Shown: piece by piece, positions 6,399 through 12,860 of the stretch | Layout: the number at the start of each line of letters is the position of its first letter | Numbering within the stretch: the stretch's first letter is position 1 | Source: Acidimicrobiaceae bacterium | Lineage (GTDB): Bacteria > Actinomycetota > Acidimicrobiia > Acidimicrobiales > RAAP-2 | Assembly (NCBI GenBank): GCA_003131665.1 | Contig: PKWA01000050.1 | Location: 9,959-25,269, forward strand | Direction: 5' to 3' | Length of the DNA stretch: 15,311 nucleotides | Made by a program: the position numbers and the translations under genes | Notes under the pieces: model-generated | Database searches by the model: none | Seen by the model: the letters and a program-made list of their open reading frames with translations, nothing else | What the model was told of the DNA's origin: nothing

Positions 6399-7844
6399 GT
6401 GAGTTCTGAGTTACCACTCGCACTGACGCCCGTGGAGGCTCCAATTCCCCAAGGCACCGAGGTCACCTTGGACGAACACGCCACGTTTCTCGATCGAGAC
6501 CTCGTCAGCGGGGGCAGTCCGTGGCGACTGTTACGCCTCACGGGTGCGTCGCGAACGGTGGCCGCACGCTGGCAACACGGCGGCGTGGTGCAGCCCGGCG
6601 AGGAGCGTTTCGCTCGTACCTTGGTCCAACAAGGGCTAGTCCACCCCCGCTTCATGGGCACGCTCAACCTTGAGGCAATTGACGTCATCGTGCCGGTCTT
6701 CAACAACATCTCGTCGCTGCGCACACTTTTAGCTCAATTAGTGGGGTTTCACGTCACCGTCGTTGACGACGGCTCCCCTGACACCAACGAGGTCGCCAGA
6801 TGCGCCGAGGATTTTGGCGCCGCCCTTTTTCGTCTTGATCACAACGAGGGACCGGCACACGCCAGAAACGTCGCTGCCGTAGCTTCCACACGAGAACTTC
6901 TGTGGTTCGTGGACGCGGACGTGTCGATGCCGAACGCGCCCGACGTCGCGCGAGGGCTCCAGGTGGCCTTCGCCGATCCCCTCGTCGCCGTGCTGGCGCC
7001 GCGCGTACGTGGCGCCGAGGACTCTTCGCTTCGAGACCGGTTCGAACAACACTTCGGTCCCTTGGACATGGGTGACCGTAGTGGCCTCGTCGTGCCGGGT
7101 GGTCCGATCGGTTTCGTGCCGAGCGCGTGTCTGATGGTGCGCCGTGAAGCCTTTGGCGAAGGATTTGATGAGACGTTGCGCGTGGGCGAAGACGTGGACT
7201 TTGTGTGGCGACTCTTCGATCGAGGTTGGCTCGTGCGTTACGACGCCGAGGTCGTCGTAACCCATCGGGCCCGCGCGACGTGGCGCGGGTGGTGGCTCCA
7301 GCGCCAGCACTATGGCGCCTCGAGCGGAGAATTGGCCACGCGTCACGGCAAACGACTCGCGCCGCTTCGCTCCGACCCCTGGACGTTGCTGGCATGGTGT
7401 TCGGTGCTCGTCGGTCAACCAGCATGGGGAGCTCGAATCGTCCGTTCGGCTCGCAACCACGCTCGCGATCGGTTCTTCGCTTCCGCCGATGATCCCAACC
7501 GTGCCGCGAACGAAGTGGTCGTGCGAAACATGGTGCGCGCGGGTGGTCCACTGTCGCGAGCCCTCGTGCGAACCTTTGGCGCGGTATTGCTGGTCGCGGC
7601 GCTTCATCCACGACTTCGTGCCCGTGCGCTCTGCGCCTTTGCCCTCGGCACCGCGTGGCGTTGGCGCCATCACCGCTTTCATGTCACCGACCTTCCACTC
7701 GGTATCGCCGACGACCTGGCCTATGGCGTGGGAGTAATAGAAGGGGCCTGGCACACCAAGTCGCTTCGCACGCTGACCCCAGCGGTTACCAAGTCCTCCA
7801 TGGGGTTTCGTGAGGCTTTCGGACTGACCTCCTCGACCGAGTAG
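6399..7844 (+). CDS. mftF: MftF, mycofactocin family-2 glycosyltransferase
   Basis: A 481-residue protein, near the usual ~470. An N-terminal domain (about 15-90, with VSGGSPWRLLRL at 36-47) typical of MftF precedes a GT-A domain: VIVPVFNN (97-103), TVVDDGSPD (120-128), HNEGPAHARN (148-157), the metal-binding D172-A-D174 in WFVDADVSMP and GEDVDFVWR at 263-271. A hydrophobic stretch around 390-420 may sit at the membrane. Known role of the family: it adds beta-1,4-linked glucose units to premycofactocin, giving the oligoglycosylated redox cofactor. The start is the GTG at 6399, without a good ribosome site; a GTG at 6432 is an alternative. Unlike the usual co-directional arrangement, mftF is divergent from mftABCD and no mftE lies between. 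Confidence 0.93.
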   Translation: MSSELPLALTPVEAPIPQGTEVTLDEHATFLDRDLVSGGSPWRLLRLTGASRTVAARWQHGGVVQPGEERFARTLVQQGLVHPRFMGTLNLEAIDVIVPVFNNISSLRTLLAQLVGFHVTVVDDGSPDTNEVARCAEDFGAALFRLDHNEGPAHARNVAAVASTRELLWFVDADVSMPNAPDVARGLQVAFADPLVAVLAPRVRGAEDSSLRDRFEQHFGPLDMGDRSGLVVPGGPIGFVPSACLMVRREAFGEGFDETLRVGEDVDFVWRLFDRGWLVRYDAEVVVTHRARATWRGWWLQRQHYGASSGELATRHGKRLAPLRSDPWTLLAWCSVLVGQPAWGARIVRSARNHARDRFFASADDPNRAANEVVVRNMVRAGGPLSRALVRTFGAVLLVAALHPRLRARALCAFALGTAWRWRHHRFHVTDLPLGIADDLAYGVGVIEGAWHTKSLRTLTPAVTKSSMGFREAFGLTSSTE

Positions 7845-7877
7845 CTCTGCGTCGAAGCGCATCGCCGTTCGAACTGA

Positions 7878-8381
7878 TTAGAGATCTAAACGGGTGCTTT
7901 GATCCCTCTGCGGGAGTAGGTGCATCAGCGTGAGTGGATTGATTGGCGAGGAGACAAAGCCGAACTTCTCATAGAAACCCTTCACGTCATCGTCTTTAGC
8001 GTGAAACAAGACGATGCGAACGCCGACTCTTTGGCTTACCTCGAATGCTTTGAGCATGAAGTGCTTCAGCAGAGCTTCCGCAAGGCCCTTACCCTGATAT
8101 GTGATCCCTACCGCCAGGCGTGTTAGCAGGACCGCCGGAAGAACGTCGGGCTGGTTACGTCGATATGGTTTCGGCGAAGACTCTCGAAGAATCGACGAAC
8201 TGGCTGATGCGTAGTAGGCGACGACGCCAGAACCATCAAGGACCACCCACGTTCTCGAAGCGCCAGAGATTTGATTGGCCAGCGCTCGGTGTTTTAGCCA
8301 AGCGTCGAGAGACATCGATCCGCATTGAAAATGCTCAACAACGTGACTCTCGCTTAGCAGTTCGGGACCCGAAAGTGGCAA
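7878..8381 (-). CDS. tacT: GNAT-family toxin, TacT-like aminoacyl-tRNA acetyltransferase
   Basis: A 167-residue GNAT N-acetyltransferase of the toxin subgroup paired with DUF1778 antitoxins. Family marks are FQCGSMSLDAWLK (18-30), NQISGASRTWV (36-46), LLTRLAV (85-91), the acetyl-CoA loop QGKGLAE (96-102) and FYEKFGF (136-142), where Y137 matches the catalytic tyrosine of TacT. Known relatives acetylate the amino group of charged tRNAs and halt translation. The frame opens directly after the antitoxin TAG; the first usable start is TTG at 8381, without a clear ribosome site, so production may depend on coupling. Toxin and antitoxin share one reading frame, separated by the stop and three codons. 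The gene converges on mftF with 33 bp between. Confidence 0.9.
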   Translation of the reverse strand: MPLSGPELLSESHVVEHFQCGSMSLDAWLKHRALANQISGASRTWVVLDGSGVVAYYASASSSILRESSPKPYRRNQPDVLPAVLLTRLAVGITYQGKGLAEALLKHFMLKAFEVSQRVGVRIVLFHAKDDDVKGFYEKFGFVSSPINPLTLMHLLPQRDQSTRLDL

Positions 8382-8390
8382 AGCGAGTAG

Positions 8391-8657
8391 CTACTCAAGT
8401 ACTGAGGGAGAGGTGAGCAACTTGACCATCGCCTCGTTAAACGCCACGGGCTTCGCCAACGCGACCTGAATTTGACTCCATTCGTTCTCGTTGGCCACGA
8501 ACATCCTCAAATCGGACAGGTCTGCCTCCGCAGCTTCAACGGCGTGACGAAGTATGTAGTCATTGGTTGACTCACCTCGCGCTTCTGCCGCGCGTCTGAG
8601 CAGGACGTCTTGGGACTCGGTGAGGCGAAGGCTTCGTCGTTCAGACTTAGTGGTCAC
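8391..8657 (-). CDS. tacA: DUF1778 antitoxin, TacA-like ribbon-helix-helix repressor
   Basis: An 88-residue DUF1778 protein: an N-terminal ribbon-helix-helix (KSERRSLRLTESQDVLLRRA) that should bind the operator and a C-terminal part with FVANENEWSQ and KPVAFNEAMVKLL that masks the toxin active site. The frame extends to a TTG at 8675, but I choose the GTG at 8657: a TACAAT hexamer lies exactly 6 nt before it, placing the likely transcription start on the GTG itself (leaderless), and there is no ribosome site for either start. It is followed by the GNAT toxin and diverges from the Doc module. It is expected to autorepress the pair, probably together with the toxin. Confidence 0.88.
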   Translation of the reverse strand: MTTKSERRSLRLTESQDVLLRRAAEARGESTNDYILRHAVEAAEADLSDLRMFVANENEWSQIQVALAKPVAFNEAMVKLLTSPSVLE

Positions 8658-8692
8658 GCCAGAATTGTACACCAAATGACGTACAGTTCGAG
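8655..8692 (-). promoter_or_regulatory. Putative leaderless promoter and operator of the tacAT-like pair
   Basis: Minus-strand TACAAT (8669-8664) stands 6 nt before the GTG at 8657. The -35 area (CTCGAA, 8692-8687) is weak. An inverted repeat TGTAC (8666-8670) / GTACA (8681-8685) with a 10-nt spacer overlaps the -10 and is a candidate TacA operator. Inference from position and pattern only. Confidence 0.5.
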
Positions 8693-8723
8693 ATCGGTGA
8701 GATCATCTCTCTCAGAGGGCGAA

Positions 8724-8756
8724 TTGAAAATGGTATCACTTTGGTATCATTACTAC
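8724..8756 (+). promoter_or_regulatory. Putative leaderless promoter and direct-repeat operator of the RHH/doc module
   Basis: TTGAAA (8724-8729) and TATCAT (8745-8750) are separated by 15 nt, and the -10 ends 6 nt before the ATG at 8757, with no ribosome site in between, as in leaderless actinobacterial genes. Two TGGTATCA copies (8731-8738 and 8742-8749) repeat with an 11-bp period, one helical turn, and overlap the -10: a typical layout for a cooperative ribbon-helix-helix repressor. Confidence 0.55.
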
Positions 8757-8963
8757 ATGGCCTTGACACTACGAACTGACGATGAAATGGAACGAGCCCT
8801 GAGCGCACTCTCGAGGGCCGAGGGCGCGTCGCGCCAAGAGATTATCCGTCGCGCAATTCTCGAGCGCTACGAACGAGGTGCCCACCACGAACGAGTGGCC
8901 GAGGCGACCATTGAGATGATGGAGCGTTGGAGCAAGGTGATCGACCGGCTCGCTACGGCATGA
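8757..8963 (+). CDS. Ribbon-helix-helix (CopG-like) antitoxin of the Doc module
   Basis: A 68-residue protein with an N-terminal MALTLRTDDEMERALSALSR ribbon and first helix, followed by SRQEIIRRAILERYERG, the usual second helix of a ribbon-helix-helix DNA binder. The C-terminal half is helical and charged (RVAEATIEMMERWSKVIDRL) and probably embraces the toxin. The frame is open further upstream (from 8610), but that extension crosses the divergent promoter and antitoxin gene; the ATG at 8757 gives the family N-terminus and fits a leaderless start. The end overlaps the toxin start at ATGA (8960-8963), the coupling normal for such pairs. It is expected to repress its own operon through the repeats just upstream. 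Confidence 0.85.
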   Translation: MALTLRTDDEMERALSALSRAEGASRQEIIRRAILERYERGAHHERVAEATIEMMERWSKVIDRLATA

Positions 8964-9337
8964 ACGAACCGGAGTACCTCACTCTCGAAGACGCGCTGGG
9001 CATCATCGAAGTTCTTGGAGTGGGCCCTACTCGTGATCTCGGCCTCCTCGATTCGGCGCTCGCTCGACCGCGCGCCAGTGCCTTTGGCCAGGATGCGTAC
9101 CAAACATTGGAGTTGAAAGCTTCGGCCCTTCTGCACTCCCTACTCAAGAATCACCCTCTCGTCGACGGGAATAAACGTCTGGTGTGGTTGTGCGCCGTCG
9201 TGTTCTTACGACTGAACGGCCTCGAGTCCAACCTGAAGGATGACGACGCCTTTCTCCTGGTATGGGATATCGCCAGTGGAACACTTGAACTCGATGAGAT
9301 ATCCCGACGGCTCTGCGTCCGAGTGAGAAGGAGTTGA
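8960..9337 (+). CDS. doc: Doc-type (Fic-fold) toxin
   Basis: A 125-residue death-on-curing toxin, the usual Doc length. The signature H65-P-L-V-D69-G-N71-K72-R73 matches the Doc variant of the Fic motif; lysine stands where AMPylating Fic enzymes have the second glycine, which in phage P1 Doc goes with kinase rather than AMPylase activity. By family, it would phosphorylate EF-Tu and stop translation until the antitoxin acts. The first half (YLTLEDALGIIEVLG, LLDSALARPRASAFGQDAY) is also typical of Doc. The catalytic His, Asp, Asn and Arg are all present, so the toxin looks intact. The start overlaps the antitoxin stop; the VOC gene begins 1 nt after the stop. Confidence 0.9.
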   Translation: MNEPEYLTLEDALGIIEVLGVGPTRDLGLLDSALARPRASAFGQDAYQTLELKASALLHSLLKNHPLVDGNKRLVWLCAVVFLRLNGLESNLKDDDAFLLVWDIASGTLELDEISRRLCVRVRRS

Positions 9338-9338
9338 G

Positions 9339-9674
9339 GTGATTAGGACGGTCATGTTTTTCGTGAGTCAACCGAGTGAAGCCGCAGCCTGGTGGGCTCG
9401 CGCGATGGCGACCATCGCTCACCACGAAGGCGAGTATTCATTCATTGAAGTTGGAGAGTTGGAGGTTGGCTTTCATCCGAGTGACGACGGACGTAATCCC
9501 CAAGGCTCCTCCACCGTGGCCTACTTCAAGACCGACGACCTTGAAGAAAGTCGCGAACACTTTCTCCAACTCGGCTGCACCATGCACCGTGGACCACTCG
9601 AGGTCTCGACGACGCGAATGATCGCCCAACTGATGGACCCCTTCGGCAACGTCTTTGGACTCGACGGTCCTTAG
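9339..9674 (+). CDS. Small VOC-superfamily (glyoxalase/bleomycin-resistance fold) protein
   Basis: A 111-residue single VOC module. Visible parts are the strand MFFVSQPSEAAAWWARAM, FIEVGELEVGFHPSDDG in the middle, AYFKTDDLEESREHFLQLG (the second half-module entry) and the closing QLMDPFGNVFGL, the DPxGN ending common to the family. VOC proteins bind a metal or small ligand and range from glyoxalases to drug-binding resistance proteins; the substrate cannot be told. The GTG at 9339 lies 1 nt after the doc stop and has an AAGGAG site 5 nt upstream inside doc, so it is likely cotranscribed with the toxin pair; ATG 9354 is an alternative. It converges on the alcohol dehydrogenase with a 5-bp gap. 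Confidence 0.8.
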   Translation: MIRTVMFFVSQPSEAAAWWARAMATIAHHEGEYSFIEVGELEVGFHPSDDGRNPQGSSTVAYFKTDDLEESREHFLQLGCTMHRGPLEVSTTRMIAQLMDPFGNVFGLDGP

Positions 9675-9679
9675 GGGGC

Positions 9680-10831
9680 TTAGAAGCGGACGACACCTCT
9701 CAAGTTCTTGCCGGACTCGAGGTCGTCGTAACCCTGCTGCACGCCATCGATCGTGTACTCCTGGGTGATGAGCTCATCGATGTGCAGTTTTCCCTCGTGA
9801 TGCATGCGCAACAGTCGAGGGACTTGTACGCGGGGACTCTCCGATCCAAAGACCGTTCCGCGCAACTCTTGGTTGAACATCGACAATCCGAAGACATTCA
9901 ATTCGACGGTCTGTTGGCCGTACGGCGCGACCGAGGTGGCGACGATAACGCCACCCTTTGCGGTAATCTCACGGGACTGTTCAATCAACTCACCGGTCAG
10001 TACCCCAACGGTGATGATGACGACGTCACAGTTCTTGCCCATCGTGAGTTCAGGAAGAATCGTAAAAGCTGCGTCCAGGGTGGTGGCGCAACCGTGCGTG
10101 GCACCGATCTTCAGTGCCCGGTCGACTTTCGACTGGTTCGTATCAATCGCCACGACCGCGCGAGCACCGGCGTGCACTGCCCCTTGGATCGCGCCCGAGC
10201 CCACGCCCCCGCAGCCAATGACGGCCACGGTGTCGCCGGGCTTCGTGCCGCCGCGATTGACAGCCGAGCCAAAGCCGGTGGCGATGCCGCACGAGATGAG
10301 CGCCGCCGCTCGCAGGTCGTACCACGGATCGATACGAATCAGCGAGGCCTCGTGCACCACGATGTACTCAGAGAACGTGCCGAGCTGGCACATGCGGTTG
10401 AGGTTCTCGTCGCCCAGATGGTGACGCCACGTGCCATCAGAGATCATCGGACCCACCAACGTGTGGGCGCCCAGGTCACATATGTACTGTCGACCGGAGG
10501 CGCAGTAGCTACAGCGCCCGCACGATGGGATAAACGACACCGCGACGTGATCGCCGGCCTTGAGCGAAGTCACGTCCGGGCCGACCGACTCAACAACCCC
10601 GGCGCCCTCGTGACCGCCAATGAACGGATAGATAGAGCTTCGCCCCGAAAGCATCTCCAAGACCGCGCCGTCGGGCACCATGTCGCCCGTTCGCACGTGC
10701 TCGTCCGAGTGACACAATCCGGCGAAGGCCATCTTGACTTTGACCTCACTGGCGTGTGGCTCGTCGATTTCAATCGTTTCGGTGTGCCACTTACCTTGAA
10801 GCTCACTGACAATTGACGCCTTGACCTGCAT
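9680..10831 (-). CDS. NDMA-dependent-type zinc alcohol dehydrogenase (mycofactocin-associated)
   Basis: A 383-residue medium-chain zinc dehydrogenase. Catalytic zinc ligands are likely C40 (GLCHSDEH), H74 (GGHEGAG) and C181 (LISCGIATG); the structural zinc site is C104, C107, C110, C118. GCGGVG (206-211) and D230 form the NAD site. The segments LCHSDEHVRTGD and LGTFSEYIVVHEASL are characteristic of the NDMA-dependent alcohol dehydrogenase family, in which NAD(H) is held tightly and an external acceptor, mycofactocin in vivo, reoxidises it. The frame extends to 10954 but would overlap argS; the ATG at 10831 has GGGGAG 5 nt upstream. It lies 50 bp downstream of argS on the same strand. The natural alcohol is unknown. 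Confidence 0.9.
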   Translation of the reverse strand: MQVKASIVSELQGKWHTETIEIDEPHASEVKVKMAFAGLCHSDEHVRTGDMVPDGAVLEMLSGRSSIYPFIGGHEGAGVVESVGPDVTSLKAGDHVAVSFIPSCGRCSYCASGRQYICDLGAHTLVGPMISDGTWRHHLGDENLNRMCQLGTFSEYIVVHEASLIRIDPWYDLRAAALISCGIATGFGSAVNRGGTKPGDTVAVIGCGGVGSGAIQGAVHAGARAVVAIDTNQSKVDRALKIGATHGCATTLDAAFTILPELTMGKNCDVVIITVGVLTGELIEQSREITAKGGVIVATSVAPYGQQTVELNVFGLSMFNQELRGTVFGSESPRVQVPRLLRMHHEGKLHIDELITQEYTIDGVQQGYDDLESGKNLRGVVRF

Positions 10832-10881
10832 ACGTTCTCCCCGGGACTTGAGACGACGTTTCGTCGCCGTTCGTACTTTAA

Positions 10882-12600
10882 TTACATCTGATCGGGCGCG
10901 TCGATTCCCAATAGGTCCAGCCCAAGGCGCAAGGTCCTCGCCGTCAGATCGCACAGCGCCAGGCGTTCCTCGCGCAATGCACCCTCCGCCGAGAGCACCG
11001 GACAGGCGTCGTAGAAGGAGGTAAAGCGCTGGGCGAGATCAAACAGGTACGTACAGAGCCGGTGAGGCTGAAGGCTCGAAAGCGACGACGAAAGAGCGGG
11101 AGGGAGACCGAGCAGGCCCAGCGCCAACGCTCGTGACGCGCCCTCCGCCAGCTCGAAGTGCACGTCTCGGGCTTGCCATGGCTCGCCCAGCCGTCGAAAG
11201 ATCGAGCTCACCCGCGCGTGCGCGTACTGCAGGTAGGGCCCCGTGTCGCCTTCGAAGGCAACCATCCGCTCGAGATCAAAGACGTAGTCGTGTTGTCGCT
11301 CACTCGAAAGGTCGGCGTACTTGATCGCGGCCAGCGCGACCTGTGTGGCGAGGTGAAGCCGGGCTTCGCCGTCCAACTGGCTGCCGCGCTCTTCGAGAAT
11401 CACGTAGGCGCGCTCAATCGCCTCGTCGAGCAGATCCACCAGCTTGACCGTTTCGCCACTGCGCGACTTCAACATCTTGTGATCGGGACCGAGAACGTTG
11501 CCAAAGATCACCTGCTCGCATCGCACCCCGTCGGGCAGCCAACCGGCCAGACGGGCCACCGCAAAGACCATCTCTAAGTGCTGGGCCTGGGGCGCCCCCA
11601 CGACGTACAACAACTCGTCGCCGTGCAGCACACTCACTCGTTCGCGCAACGCTGCCAAGTCGGTCGCGGCGTAGCCAAAGCCGTCGTCACGCTTGCGCAC
11701 GATGAGTGGAAGTGGCTCACCCTCACGGTTTTGAAATCCGGGCGGGAATACACACTGGGCGCCCTCACTCTCGACCAGGAGTCCCGCGGTGGCCAAGTCG
11801 TTGATAACGCCCTCAAGCATCTCGTTGTAGTGCGACTCACCGACAACGTCGCCCGGCACGAGCGTGACGTCTATCTTCGCGTAGACCTCGCCGAAGTACG
11901 AGATCGACTCATCGACTAGCACCCGCCATAGTCGAAGGGTCTCGGAGTCGCCACCTTGCAGCGCCACGACGCGCGAACGGCTGCGGGCCTTGAACGCGTC
12001 GTCGTCATCGAACTTGACGCGAGCCTCTTTATAGAACGTGTTGAGATCGCCCATGGAGAAGGTCGCGATCGCCTGCTCCTCGCCGAGGTCCAAGAGATGT
12101 TCAATCAACATCCCAAAGGGGGTGCCCCAATCGCCGATGTGGTTGCGCGCGATGACGGTGTGACCGGCGAAGCGATACATCCGGGCCAGGGCGTCACCGA
12201 TGACGGTGGTCCGGAGGTGTCCGACATGCATCTCCTTGGCCACGTTGGGGCCCGAGTAGTCGACGACGACGTTCTCGGTCCGGGCGGCGCCCACGCCGAG
12301 CCGGGAGTCGGCGGCCAGGGTCGAGAGCTGGGCGGCTACGAAGGAGCCCAACAGGGTCAGGTTGATGAACCCGGGGCCCGAGACCTCGATCTTCTCGCAG
12401 AGGTCGTCGAGTGAGGCGGCCCCGACTATCTGCTCGGCCAGCTCCCGGGGGTGGCGACCTAGGCGCTTGGCCAGGGCCAGGGCGCCGTTGGCCTGGAAGT
12501 CGGCGTGGTCGGACGGGCGCAGCACCGGGTCGGCCCCCGGCTCGACGGCGTCGAAGGCCGACTGCAGACGGATCTCGAGCGCGGTTTTCGTGTCGACCAT
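10882..12600 (-). CDS. argS: Arginyl-tRNA synthetase (class I)
   Basis: A 572-residue ArgS, full family length. The N-terminal ArgS-specific domain (1-~110) leads into the class I signature HVGH at 125-128 inside NVAKEMHVGHLRTT, then NHIGDWGTPFGMLIEH, the KMSK-like KMLKSRSG, and a C-terminal DALR anticodon-binding domain ending APDQM. It charges tRNA-Arg with arginine and uniquely needs the tRNA for activation. Codon use is not uniform: residues 1-145 use GCC for nearly every alanine and often CGG/CTG, while from residue 151 GCG and CGC take over with lower GC. The join falls in the best conserved part, so the gene may be a chimera of two related argS genes even though the frame is intact. 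The ATG at 12600 lacks a clear ribosome site. Confidence 0.96.
   Translation of the reverse strand: MVDTKTALEIRLQSAFDAVEPGADPVLRPSDHADFQANGALALAKRLGRHPRELAEQIVGAASLDDLCEKIEVSGPGFINLTLLGSFVAAQLSTLAADSRLGVGAARTENVVVDYSGPNVAKEMHVGHLRTTVIGDALARMYRFAGHTVIARNHIGDWGTPFGMLIEHLLDLGEEQAIATFSMGDLNTFYKEARVKFDDDDAFKARSRSRVVALQGGDSETLRLWRVLVDESISYFGEVYAKIDVTLVPGDVVGESHYNEMLEGVINDLATAGLLVESEGAQCVFPPGFQNREGEPLPLIVRKRDDGFGYAATDLAALRERVSVLHGDELLYVVGAPQAQHLEMVFAVARLAGWLPDGVRCEQVIFGNVLGPDHKMLKSRSGETVKLVDLLDEAIERAYVILEERGSQLDGEARLHLATQVALAAIKYADLSSERQHDYVFDLERMVAFEGDTGPYLQYAHARVSSIFRRLGEPWQARDVHFELAEGASRALALGLLGLPPALSSSLSSLQPHRLCTYLFDLAQRFTSFYDACPVLSAEGALREERLALCDLTARTLRLGLDLLGIDAPDQM
12148..12183. other. argS: Composition break inside argS (possible chimeric junction)
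   Basis: By hand count, 60-base lines from 12,001 to 12,180 have about 50-63% GC, while lines from 12,181 to 12,540 have about 67-80%, and the high value continues to the window end. In argS the last codon of the right-hand style is GCC for A145 (12166-12168) and the first of the left-hand style is GCG for A151 (12148-12150). Ala codons for residues 1-145 are about 22 GCC to 1 GCG; beyond, GCG, GCC, GCT and GCA are mixed. Confidence 0.7.
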
Positions 12601-12662
12601 GGACCATCTTCGCGCCCGCGGCTCACCGTTCCCGCCACCAGCCTCAGATCGGCCCGGAACCG

Positions 12663-12782
12663 CTACTTGGCGTTGCGCGCCTGCTTCTGGGCGGCCTGCT
12701 TTTCGTGCTTGGCCTGGCGCTTCTCTTTGAGCGACTTACCGGGTTTCTTCGGTTCGGCCGTGGGTCGTGATTTCGTTGCCAT
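12663..12782 (-). CDS. Very small Lys/Arg-rich protein
   Basis: A 39-residue frame from ATG 12782 to TAG 12663 encoding a highly basic, glutamine- and lysine-rich peptide with PKKPGKSLKEKRQAKHEKQ, no hydrophobic core and no cysteine. Small SLKEKR-type basic proteins are seen in actinobacterial genomes as conserved hypotheticals; the role is unknown, perhaps nucleic-acid binding. Its codons are Lys AAG-rich and it lies 62 bp upstream of argS on the same strand, divergent from the aldo/keto reductase. No ribosome site is evident before the ATG. A much longer frame in this phase (to 13994) is antisense to two real genes and is not credible. Confidence 0.5.
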   Translation of the reverse strand: MATKSRPTAEPKKPGKSLKEKRQAKHEKQAAQKQARNAK

Positions 12783-12860
12783 GGTGGCAGCGTAGGCCCC
12801 GGGCCGGGGCCGCGGTGACCAGGACGGCGGTGACGGGGCCGGCGCGGTACCGTCCAGAGC
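12783..12860. promoter_or_regulatory. Divergent spacer before the aldo/keto reductase operon
   Basis: 78 bp, very GC-rich, between the small basic protein (-) and the aldo/keto reductase (+). It must contain the promoter of at least the plus-strand operon, but no -10 or operator can be pointed out with confidence. Confidence 0.3.

Noticed and set aside
6738..7862. 374-residue open frame on the minus strand opposite mftF
   Set aside because: mftF carries all GT-A motifs in the plus frame; the antisense frame has no recognisable domain and reflects high-GC codon bias.
9782..10816. 344-residue open frame on the plus strand
   Set aside because: It is antisense to the zinc alcohol dehydrogenase, whose catalytic and structural residues are intact.
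10852..10866. Short CGACG/CGTCG hairpin between argS and the alcohol dehydrogenase
   Set aside because: The stem is only 5 bp with no T-run; too weak for a terminator call in this GC content.
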